From positions 1 to 11,510 of the forward strand of contig DAOTYX010000054.1 in the NCBI GenBank assembly GCA_034434635.1: a DNA stretch of 11,510 bases. The letters are read 5' to 3'. Position 1 is the first letter of the stretch; the number at the start of each line of letters is the position of its first letter. The translations under genes and the position numbers were made by a program. Origin of the DNA: DAOTYX01 sp034434635 (lineage in GTDB: Bacteria > Chloroflexota > Anaerolineae > B4-G1 > DUEL01). Shown in pieces: positions 5,587 to 11,510 of this stretch. Below the pieces are notes generated by a model. The model searched no databases. It was not told where the DNA came from and was given only the letters and a program-made list of their open reading frames with translations.

Positions 5587-6939
5587 TCATCCTCCTCGTT
5601 TCATTTTCAGCGCCTCTTTGACCGCCTGCAACCGTTCTCCGTGCAGGGGGTAGAGCCAGAGCAGGAGAATCGCCAGCAGGAAGCCGACGGTTGTCGGGAT
5701 GCTCAGGAAGAGACGGAAGCCCATATCCACCGTCGGCGGCTGGACCTCCAGCAGGGTGTCGTAGCCGAAGGCGGGCAGCATGAGGCCGAAGATGCTGGAG
5801 ACGAGCAGTCCGCTCAGGGTGATGAGGAAACTGCTCATGCCGAAGAACATCCCCGCGCGCTGGTGACCGGTGCGCACCTCGTCCTCGTCCACCACCTCGG
5901 CGATGATGACGTCGCCCATCAGCACCAGTCCGCCCAGCCCGATGCCGATGATGACCGCAGACGCCAGCGTGAAGGGCAATGAGGGGCTGAAACTGAGCGG
6001 GATGACGCCGGCAATCATGAAGGCGTTGGCCAGTATCAGGGTGGCGCGCGTGCCGAAGCGGTTGGCGACCCAGTTGCGCCAGGGGTAGAGCGAGATCATG
6101 GCCACCAGGAAGGCGACGCCGAAGATGACGCTGAACATGGCGTCGCTCACCTTCAGGCTGTACTTCAGGTAGAAGGGGATACCGGCCTGCAGGATGCCCG
6201 TCCCGAGGAAGCGCATCGTCTGCGCCCCGGCGGCGGTGAGGAAACTGCGGTTGACGAAGGTATGCCTGAGCGCCGGCCAGAACGGGAAAGCCGTGTCGGT
6301 TTTCAGTTCCTCCCGTTCGAAGAGGAAGCGGAAGGTGGCGTAGATGGGGACCACCGAGATGATGCCCAGGGCGAGGGCCATCCCCGCCCAGCCGATGGCG
6401 TTCCACAGCAGGGGCGGCACGACCGAGGCCAGGATGAGGGCGACGGTCTGGAAGATGTTCATCTGGGCGGCCACATCGGTCCGCTCCTGATGCGAGCCGA
6501 ACATCTCGGGCAGAAGGCCGTAGTAGCCGGTGGCCAGGGCGGTGTAGAGGCCTTCCCAGATGACGATGACGATGCCGAAGTAGATCAGCAGGGCGACCGG
6601 ATTGACCCTGCCGTCGAAGGGGGTGGTGAAGATCAGGATAAAGGTCAGCACGTAGGGCAGGGCGGTGAACAGGATGTAGGGGCGGCGGCGCCCCCAGCGC
6701 GAGCGTGTCCGGTCGGAAGCGAAACCCAGAAGGGGGTTGTTCAGGGCGTTGTAGACAGTGTAGAAGAGCCAGAAGGTGGCGAACCACGGCGCGGGCAGGT
6801 TCTTGACGTCCACGATGAAGTACATGACAAAGGCGGTGACCGTCTCCACCGGCGTGGCCACGCCCAGGCTCATCAGCGAGTACGTCAGGCGTTGTTTCAA
6901 GGTGGTCTGAGGTTCAGCGACGGAAGCAGCAAGGGCCAT
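5587..6939 (-). CDS. GPH (MelB-type) sugar permease, Asn variant
   Basis: A 450-residue, roughly twelve-helix permease of the glycoside-pentoside-hexuronide (GPH/MFS_2) family, which normally couples sugar uptake to Na+ or H+. The signature is NNPLLGFASDRTRSRWGRRR around residues 67-86, with GLLPEM and EVVDEDEVRTGHQRAGMFFG further on. Aligned to MelB, the two cation-site aspartates of helix II (D55 and D59) fall on Asn64 and Asn68 (YNALNNP), unlike the other permease of this operon. The ATG at 6939 has GGAGG about six bases upstream; a GTG at 6951 is also in frame but would overlap that ribosome site. It starts two bases after the stop of the ceramidase-like gene and ends two bases before the aminotransferase, so all three are surely co-transcribed. 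Substrate unknown. Confidence 0.88.
   Translation of the reverse strand: MALAASVAEPQTTLKQRLTYSLMSLGVATPVETVTAFVMYFIVDVKNLPAPWFATFWLFYTVYNALNNPLLGFASDRTRSRWGRRRPYILFTALPYVLTFILIFTTPFDGRVNPVALLIYFGIVIVIWEGLYTALATGYYGLLPEMFGSHQERTDVAAQMNIFQTVALILASVVPPLLWNAIGWAGMALALGIISVVPIYATFRFLFEREELKTDTAFPFWPALRHTFVNRSFLTAAGAQTMRFLGTGILQAGIPFYLKYSLKVSDAMFSVIFGVAFLVAMISLYPWRNWVANRFGTRATLILANAFMIAGVIPLSFSPSLPFTLASAVIIGIGLGGLVLMGDVIIAEVVDEDEVRTGHQRAGMFFGMSSFLITLSGLLVSSIFGLMLPAFGYDTLLEVQPPTVDMGFRLFLSIPTTVGFLLAILLLWLYPLHGERLQAVKEALKMKRGG
5591..5597 (-). promoter_or_regulatory. Ribosome binding site that selects the aminotransferase start
   Basis: Three ATG codons follow one another (5590-5582), and GAGGAGG lies directly against the first. 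Only the third ATG (5584-5582) has normal spacing, six bases. The first ATG would give a 4-base ATGA overlap with the permease stop and an extra MM at the N-terminus; I chose the third. Confidence 0.6.
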
Positions 6940-6941
6940 CG

Positions 6942-8249
6942 TTACCTCCACAGGGTTTGGAAAAGGGAACGCGTGGTCTGCAGGGCGATCTGCTCACAGG
7001 CCGGCTGCAACCGGCCAGGGTAGCGGTAGGCCAGGGGGGCGATCTCCACCTCATAGCCGCCTTCGGCGTGGGCTTCTTCGGTGGGCAGGTAACTGATGCA
7101 GCCGTCGGTCAGGCTGGCGAAGAGCGTGTGCGCGGCAGGCGAGGCGGCTTTCACCTTCAACCCGATTTCGGTGAACGTCTCGGCGGCGTAGGCGACCAGG
7201 GCCAGGTCGCCCAGCCGCACGGCGCTGATGCGCATCGGCACCGCCCAGAAGCCGTCCCTGGCCTCGATGCGCGACTTCCAGGGATACCGCTGGGCCAGCA
7301 GCAGATCGGCGAAGAGGGCCATGACGGCGGGCATGTGCGCCAGCGTCAGCAGCGGCCGGCGGTAACTCCTGGGCGGGCGGGGGGTCTCGGCCCGGACGAC
7401 GGTCGGCAGCCAGACCTCGGCGCGGGCCAGGCGGAGGGGGGCAGCCTGCAGCGGTTCGGACCCTGCGGCGAGGGCGGCGAGGACGGATGCGGCGACCTGT
7501 CGCCCCTGTTCAGCGACCATCTCGAAAGCGCGTGTGTCATCCCAGTACATATCAGGGTTGATGTTCGCCGCCGCGCCCTGCAAGAAGAGCGTCAGTCCAC
7601 CCAGTTCTGCCTCCACATCCCTGCGCATCGCCCCAATCCAGTCCGCGGAGACGAGCAGGTTGTCGGGTCCCAACACCGTGCCGTGGCAGGCGTAGTTGAC
7701 GAGCGTGGCGATCCTTGCGCCGCTCCGTGCTTCCAGCGCGCTGACGACCTGGACGGAGGCGTCGCGCGGGCCTTCGGGGTTGCGGCCGATCTCGAAGTGG
7801 CCATCGGCCATCCTCTGCCGCCGGTTGATGCCGACCGGGGCCTCACCGTGGGCGTATTCCAGGCGTGCCGGGCGCAGGTTGTCGCCCGCCTCCTGAACAG
7901 CAGCGACCACGTTTTCGACCAGCGCGGCGATGTATTCCCGGTTGCGGCGCGGCGACTTCTCGTCGGCGTAGGTGATCGGTCCGGAGTGGGTGTGGGAGCA
8001 GCAGAGCAGGACCTCCGTCGGCGCCAGGCGGCCCCGGATGCGGTCCACGACGAACTCGTTGAGGGCAAGCAGGTCCAGCGCGACCAGAGCCAACCGCTGC
8101 ACCCCGTCGTCCAGGACAAGGGCGGTGGCGGTCAGGTCGTCGTGGACGCCGCGGTTGCCCTTGGCACGGTCGCCGTAGCCGATGAGGAAGATGCCCTTCG
8201 GCGGGGTGATCCGGCGGCGCGCGACGCCGATTCGCAGGTTGTCGTTCAT
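6942..8249 (-). CDS. Neutral-ceramidase-like zinc amidohydrolase (serine-less), copy 2
   Basis: A 435-residue protein of the neutral/alkaline non-lysosomal ceramidase superfamily. Family marks are ITPP at 14-17, GVHDDL at 34-39, SHTHSGP at 85-91, NYACHG with His189, QGAAANINP at 224-232, AAETFTEIG with Glu357 and ISYLPTEEA with Tyr387. Against Pseudomonas ceramidase the zinc ligands (His, His, Glu, Tyr) all have counterparts, but the nucleophile Ser of the QSNAGD motif is Gly225. No signal peptide is visible, unlike secreted ceramidases, and the length is shorter than true ceramidases (about 640-700), lacking the C-terminal Ig-like domain. It is therefore likely a cytoplasmic metal-dependent amide or ester hydrolase for a small imported substrate. 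The ATG has GGAGG four bases upstream and overlaps the upstream permease stop as ATGA. Confidence 0.82.
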   Translation of the reverse strand: MNDNLRIGVARRRITPPKGIFLIGYGDRAKGNRGVHDDLTATALVLDDGVQRLALVALDLLALNEFVVDRIRGRLAPTEVLLCCSHTHSGPITYADEKSPRRNREYIAALVENVVAAVQEAGDNLRPARLEYAHGEAPVGINRRQRMADGHFEIGRNPEGPRDASVQVVSALEARSGARIATLVNYACHGTVLGPDNLLVSADWIGAMRRDVEAELGGLTLFLQGAAANINPDMYWDDTRAFEMVAEQGRQVAASVLAALAAGSEPLQAAPLRLARAEVWLPTVVRAETPRPPRSYRRPLLTLAHMPAVMALFADLLLAQRYPWKSRIEARDGFWAVPMRISAVRLGDLALVAYAAETFTEIGLKVKAASPAAHTLFASLTDGCISYLPTEEAHAEGGYEVEIAPLAYRYPGRLQPACEQIALQTTRSLFQTLWR

Positions 8250-9571
8250 CCGGCCTCCATCTTCAGGTTGCGGCGCGTCTCTTCCGGCGTGTCACCCAGG
8301 CGGTATTTCTGGAAGATCAGGAAGCCGATGAGGACGAACAGCGCCATGACCAGGAAGGCGACCTGCACGCCGAGCGGGTTCTCGCGGGTGTAGCCGAAGG
8401 TTTCGAGCAACTGTGACAGGACCAGCGCGCCGAGCGAGGTGCCCAGGCCGATGGCGAAGGAGAACGTGCCGTAGTAGATCGCCTCGCGGCGACGGCCGGT
8501 GAGCATTTCGTCGTAGTCCACCACGTTGCCCATCATGGCGTAGATAACGATCAGGTAGCCGCCCAGCATGACGCCGATGAGCGCCACCAGGACGAAGCCC
8601 TGGAGGTCCAGAGGCAGGAGAGGGATCCGCCCGACCAGAAATCCCAGGGCGACGGCGATGACCAGCCCGATCATGGTGAAGTTCAGCAGCCAGCGCTGCG
8701 TGCGGCGGCGGTTCCACAGGAGCCAGATGGGGCCGGTGAGCGCCATCAGGATGATCAGGATGCCCTGGTAGATGCCCACATCCCCCTCGCTCTTGCCCAG
8801 TACCAGCGTGACGAAGTAGGGGAAGTTGATGAGCAGCATCTGGTAGCAGACGTGGACGAAGAGGGTGGAGATGAAGACGACCATGAATTGTCCGTTGGTG
8901 AAGGTGGCCTTCAGGCCCTCGAGGGCGGTCATCGGCTCGCCGAGCGGACGGTCGGTCTCGCGCAGGCCAAGCAGGGTCAGGTAGATGGTCACGACGCCCA
9001 CCACGCCGCCGACGACGCCCATGTACACCGCGCCGATGCTCTCGAACAGCGGCGCGGCGACCAGCGAGCCGATCAGCACGCCGAGGATGCCGAAGACGTT
9101 CTTCCAGTAACTCAGGCCGACGCGCGCTTTGGCCTCGGGAGCCATCTCCGGCAGCGTGCCGTCGTAGGGAATGCCGACCAGGCTGTAGGCGGTGCGGTAC
9201 ACCAGGGTGATGAACATGAAGTAGGCGGCCACCAGCCAGACCGACCCGGCAGGGGGTGTCCAGATGAGGATCGCGCCCAGCAGGACGAAGGGCGAGGCCA
9301 GGACCAGGAATGGCCGGCGGCGGCCCCAGCGGGAGCGGAGCGTGTCCGACCAGTGGCCGATGAACGGGTCAATGGCCGCGTCCCAGATGCTGGCGACGGT
9401 CATCAGGACGCCGATGAGGGCGATGGGCAGATACTGCGGGCGGCCTGAATCGGCCGGCGGGGCGTAGAAGTACAGCAGCCAGGTGTCAATGGTGATGGCC
9501 AGGATGTTCAATCCGGCCGAGGCGCTGGAATAGAGCGCAATGCGCCCGAACGAAAGTCTCTTGTTGTCCAT
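8246..9571 (-). CDS. GPH (MelB-type) sugar permease with intact helix II aspartates
   Basis: A 441-residue, roughly twelve-helix GPH/MFS_2 permease. SIWDAAIDPFIG at 61-72 places Asp64 and Asp68 at the positions of MelB D55 and D59, so cation (Na+ or H+) coupled symport is likely. SDTLRSRWGRRRPF follows in the cytoplasmic loop. GIPYDGTLPEM and MMGNVVDYDEMLTGRRREAIYYG are further family marks. MelB Asp124 in helix IV is Gly here (LVGIPY). The ATG at 9571 has AGGGAGA about seven bases upstream; an in-frame ATG at 9598 lacks a ribosome site. A 46-base gap separates it from the GIDE-domain gene. Its stop overlaps the start of the next ceramidase-like gene by four bases, which suggests translational coupling of permease and hydrolase. 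Substrate unknown. Confidence 0.9.
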   Translation of the reverse strand: MDNKRLSFGRIALYSSASAGLNILAITIDTWLLYFYAPPADSGRPQYLPIALIGVLMTVASIWDAAIDPFIGHWSDTLRSRWGRRRPFLVLASPFVLLGAILIWTPPAGSVWLVAAYFMFITLVYRTAYSLVGIPYDGTLPEMAPEAKARVGLSYWKNVFGILGVLIGSLVAAPLFESIGAVYMGVVGGVVGVVTIYLTLLGLRETDRPLGEPMTALEGLKATFTNGQFMVVFISTLFVHVCYQMLLINFPYFVTLVLGKSEGDVGIYQGILIILMALTGPIWLLWNRRRTQRWLLNFTMIGLVIAVALGFLVGRIPLLPLDLQGFVLVALIGVMLGGYLIVIYAMMGNVVDYDEMLTGRRREAIYYGTFSFAIGLGTSLGALVLSQLLETFGYTRENPLGVQVAFLVMALFVLIGFLIFQKYRLGDTPEETRRNLKMEAG

Positions 9572-9617
9572 GCTCGTCTCCCTGCCTTCCTGGGTCATCT
9601 CTGGACGCCGTCCGATC

Positions 9618-10361
9618 CTATTTTCCTGACAGGAGCTGGCTCAGGATACGCACCAGACTCAGGCCGAACGCGCCCAGCAGGCACAGGGCGATGAGGCCCA
9701 GTACGCCGCTCACCACCCAGGTCACTGTGGACTGTCGGCCGGCCTGGGTCAGCGTCTCTGGAACATCGCCGGGCGAGATGACGAGCGGCTGTCCTTTCTC
9801 CTTGGCGATGAACGTCTCTTCGCCTCTCTGCTGCACCGTCCCGACGACGGTGACCTCCTGGCCGACCCGCAGCGCCCAGACCTCCATGTAGCCTCTTGCC
9901 AGTTGTTTGGGAAGCCCCACCGCTTCCAGGGCATCTGCACGGTCCGCCCCTTCGGGTATGGCCGCCTTGCCCAGCAGGTAGCGATCCACGCCGGTCGGGT
10001 CAACCCACACGGTGCCGCTGCCATCATCCAGGAGAAACGATCGCACCTGGACACGGTCGCTCTGCTGCTTTTCCTCCACTATCTTGATTCGCGACAGCAC
10101 ACGCAGCACCGCCACGTCCTGGAGGGGCGGCATCGGCTCGGGGACCTGGGCGATGACGCCTTTCAGCCGCACCAACCCCTGGCCCGGCCTGAGGGTGGCG
10201 ATCGAGCGCAGCGGGATGTTCGCCAGCGTGGCGCGGAGTTGCTGGCGCTTGCGGCCGCTGTAGAGGAGCAGGACCAGGAAGCCCACCGCAACCGCTGCGA
10301 AGAAGAGCGAGCCGCAGGAACACAGCAAGGTGGGAAGGATGGCAAGGGCATCTTCAGGCAT
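9618..10361 (-). CDS. GIDE/BAM-domain membrane protein (RING-less)
   Basis: A 247-residue protein with a hydrophobic segment at about 10-34, a soluble domain at about 40-210 and a second segment at about 213-240. The middle resembles the GIDE (BAM) domain best known from the mitochondrial ubiquitin ligase MUL1/MAPL. RSFLLDDGSGTVWVDPTGV at 107-125 matches the family's 'FL-DD-G---VDP-GA' strand. It is followed by a variable loop, MEVWALRVGQEVTVVGTVQ at 159-177, and QPLVIS at 191-196 before the second helix. Two helices flanking the domain is the same topology as MUL1, but no RING finger follows; the protein ends five residues after SQLL. Bacterial members have no assigned function. The start has a perfect AAGGAGGT six bases upstream and overlaps the end of the preceding ceramidase-like gene by eight bases. 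Confidence 0.75.
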   Translation of the reverse strand: MPEDALAILPTLLCSCGSLFFAAVAVGFLVLLLYSGRKRQQLRATLANIPLRSIATLRPGQGLVRLKGVIAQVPEPMPPLQDVAVLRVLSRIKIVEEKQQSDRVQVRSFLLDDGSGTVWVDPTGVDRYLLGKAAIPEGADRADALEAVGLPKQLARGYMEVWALRVGQEVTVVGTVQQRGEETFIAKEKGQPLVISPGDVPETLTQAGRQSTVTWVVSGVLGLIALCLLGAFGLSLVRILSQLLSGK

Positions 10362-11510
10362 TGGCGACCTCCTTCAAGGCTGTCAACAACCGTGGCGCCG
10401 TCTCGGGGCCAAGGGACATCGTCTCTTCGTAGTGACTGCCCGGCTGGAAGGGGTCATCGGGGTAGACGAACTCCTCCGGGGGCAGGATGTACCCCACTTC
10501 GTCGTTAACCAGTCCGATCACCCCTGCCACCTCTGCTCCGGCCTGACGCAGGAGCGCCTTGACCTCCAACCCCAGTTTGGGCAGCAGTTCTCCGGGTACC
10601 CCGGCAAACCAGGCCGGGCCGACCTTGAGGAGGTTGATCTCGGTGGTCACTTCGCCCTCTGAGGCGGTCTCGCCAGGCAGCAGGCCTGCGGCCAGGGCCA
10701 TCTGGAAGAGAGGGTTGGTCATGGGCACCGACACCTCCCGGCGCAGATGCTCCAGGTGATGGACCTCCAGGCAGGGCGTGGGAGCCAGGGCGGTCAGGCC
10801 GGCCCGGGCCAATGTGGCGCCCATCCTCGCGGCTTCCTCGAAGGTGTGTTCGTCGGTGGCGGGCGTCATCATGCCGCCCAGGGCCCCCACCAGGAACAGA
10901 CAGGGCGCGCCGGTCTGCTCTTCTACCTGGAGACGCACAAAGCCGACGTAATCGGCGCTGATGGCCTGGTTGTGCTCCCACAGCAGTTCCGGGTGACAGG
11001 GGAAGACCAGCAGCGTGAGCAGGGTGGCCCCGTCCTGTGGACGACAGAACTGCAGGCAGGTCAGTTCGTCGTCCACGATGTGGGGGTCGCGGGCGTTGCG
11101 GGCCACGCCAGCCACGTGCGTCGCCGTCGCGCGCATCTGCGCGGGCTGCATCCGCTCCAGGGCCGCCAGCAGGCTCTCCAGCACCCGCTCCTTCAACCAG
11201 GCCAGGTACTGAGGATCGGTCCCGGGGGTGGCGTAGTCCGGTCCCCACAGGCCAATCGTGTCGGGACCGTTGTGGTTGTGGGTGCAGGCCAGGAGCAGCC
11301 CGGTGCCTGGCACCCGTTCAGTCAGCCGCCTCTCTATCTCCAGGACATGCACGCGTGGCAGGCCGATCAGGTCGAGCGCGGCCAGCACCACGCGCTTCTG
11401 GCCGACCTCGAGGGCCAGCGCGCAGGCCCACAGGTCGTCGTGGACGGACTGGGCCAGGCGGTTCTGGGCGAAGCCGGCCATGTAGACCGGCTGGCTCAAC
11501 GAAGGGGTGA
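10354..11510 (-). CDS. Neutral-ceramidase-like zinc amidohydrolase (serine-less), copy 1; 5' end outside window
   Basis: At least 384 codons of a second ceramidase-superfamily protein. The first complete codons read TPSLSQPVYMAGF, and the cut codon before them (xTC) could be Ile, giving the family's N-terminal ITP motif, so only about a dozen residues are missing and the TTG at 11499 is not the start. VHDDL, CTHNHNGP (H-x-H), FPCHPE, FAGVPGELLPKLGL and EVGYILPPEEF correspond to the two His ligands, Glu and Tyr of the zinc site. The segment aligned to the serine-nucleophile loop reads LVGALGGMMTP, with Gly in place of Ser and no Gln. It shares the fold and spacing of the protein at 8249-6942 but is clearly diverged, so the pair probably acts on different substrates or steps. 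Its end overlaps the GIDE-domain gene by eight bases. Confidence 0.8.
   Translation of the reverse strand, partial: TPSLSQPVYMAGFAQNRLAQSVHDDLWACALALEVGQKRVVLAALDLIGLPRVHVLEIERRLTERVPGTGLLLACTHNHNGPDTIGLWGPDYATPGTDPQYLAWLKERVLESLLAALERMQPAQMRATATHVAGVARNARDPHIVDDELTCLQFCRPQDGATLLTLLVFPCHPELLWEHNQAISADYVGFVRLQVEEQTGAPCLFLVGALGGMMTPATDEHTFEEAARMGATLARAGLTALAPTPCLEVHHLEHLRREVSVPMTNPLFQMALAAGLLPGETASEGEVTTEINLLKVGPAWFAGVPGELLPKLGLEVKALLRQAGAEVAGVIGLVNDEVGYILPPEEFVYPDDPFQPGSHYEETMSLGPETAPRLLTALKEVANA

Noticed and set aside
3131..5653. Plus-strand open frame of 840 codons
   Set aside because: It lies antisense to the GH4 and aminotransferase genes, both of which have full sets of family motifs. 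Its His/Gly/Val-rich translation has no recognisable domain; it is a frame-shadow of GC-rich coding DNA.
5591..6787. Apparent 814-residue minus-strand protein fusing about 400 residues to the aminotransferase
   Set aside because: The upstream part is Arg/Pro/His-rich and out of frame with the GPH permease that clearly occupies that DNA. The aminotransferase proper begins at the ATG at 5584 with a good ribosome site.
4334..6941. Frameshift or sequencing error between permease, aminotransferase and GH4
   Set aside because: Each junction has its own stop, ribosome site and start with 2-9 base gaps, and all three proteins are full length for their families.
6957..8393. Plus-strand open frame of 478 codons
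   Set aside because: Antisense to the ceramidase-like gene, Gly/Val/Gln/His-rich, and no domain or ribosome site.
1..11510. CRISPR array, transposase, integrase or phage genes
   Set aside because: I saw no regularly spaced repeats and no protein with such motifs on either strand.

Overview
The window is GC-rich, densely packed bacterial chromosome, almost all of it coding on the minus strand. The gene content suggests a Chloroflexota (Anaerolineae-like) genome: GPH-type sugar permeases, a GH4 glycosidase beside a YdjC/ChbG deacetylase, a lipoprotein hydrolase with a threonine/proline-rich linker and a CGNGVCD-type cysteine motif, a degraded Rhs/YD repeat, and GC-rich palindromic intergenic repeats. 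That assignment is inference; the window holds no phylogenetic marker beyond one tRNA.

Layout in the direction of transcription (minus strand, right to left). (1) Positions 11510 to 3026 look like one operon of seven genes: a 5'-truncated neutral-ceramidase-like protein, a GIDE/BAM-domain membrane protein, a GPH permease, a second ceramidase-like protein, a second GPH permease, a DegT/DnrJ/EryC1 PLP aminotransferase and a GH4 glycosidase. Junctions are an 8-base overlap, a 46-base gap, an ATGA overlap, then gaps of 2, 2 and 9 bases. (2) A 212-base spacer carrying an imperfect inverted repeat leads to a ChbG/YdjC-family deacetylase (2813-1914), plausibly the last gene of the same locus. (3) A cluster of three hairpins follows, then a near-consensus sigma70 promoter driving tRNA-Lys(UUU), and after it a DUF456 membrane protein and a 66-residue two-helix membrane protein that abut exactly. 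(4) A short plus-strand remnant of an Rhs/YD-repeat protein lies at 689-799. (5) A lipoprotein alpha/beta hydrolase with its own promoter starts at 504 and runs off the left edge.

The large operon reads as a carbohydrate or amino-sugar/aminocyclitol uptake and breakdown locus. Two Na+/H+-type permeases would bring in glycosides, GH4 would cleave the glycosidic bond with NAD+ and a metal, ChbG-type and ceramidase-like hydrolases would remove acyl groups from amides, and the aminotransferase would exchange amino and keto groups on a sugar or cyclitol. GH4 plus ChbG echoes chbF-chbG of the E. coli chitobiose operon, but no phosphotransferase genes are visible here. Both ceramidase-like proteins keep the expected zinc ligands yet have glycine where the characterised enzyme has its catalytic serine, so their substrate is probably not ceramide. 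The substrate of the locus cannot be read from sequence.
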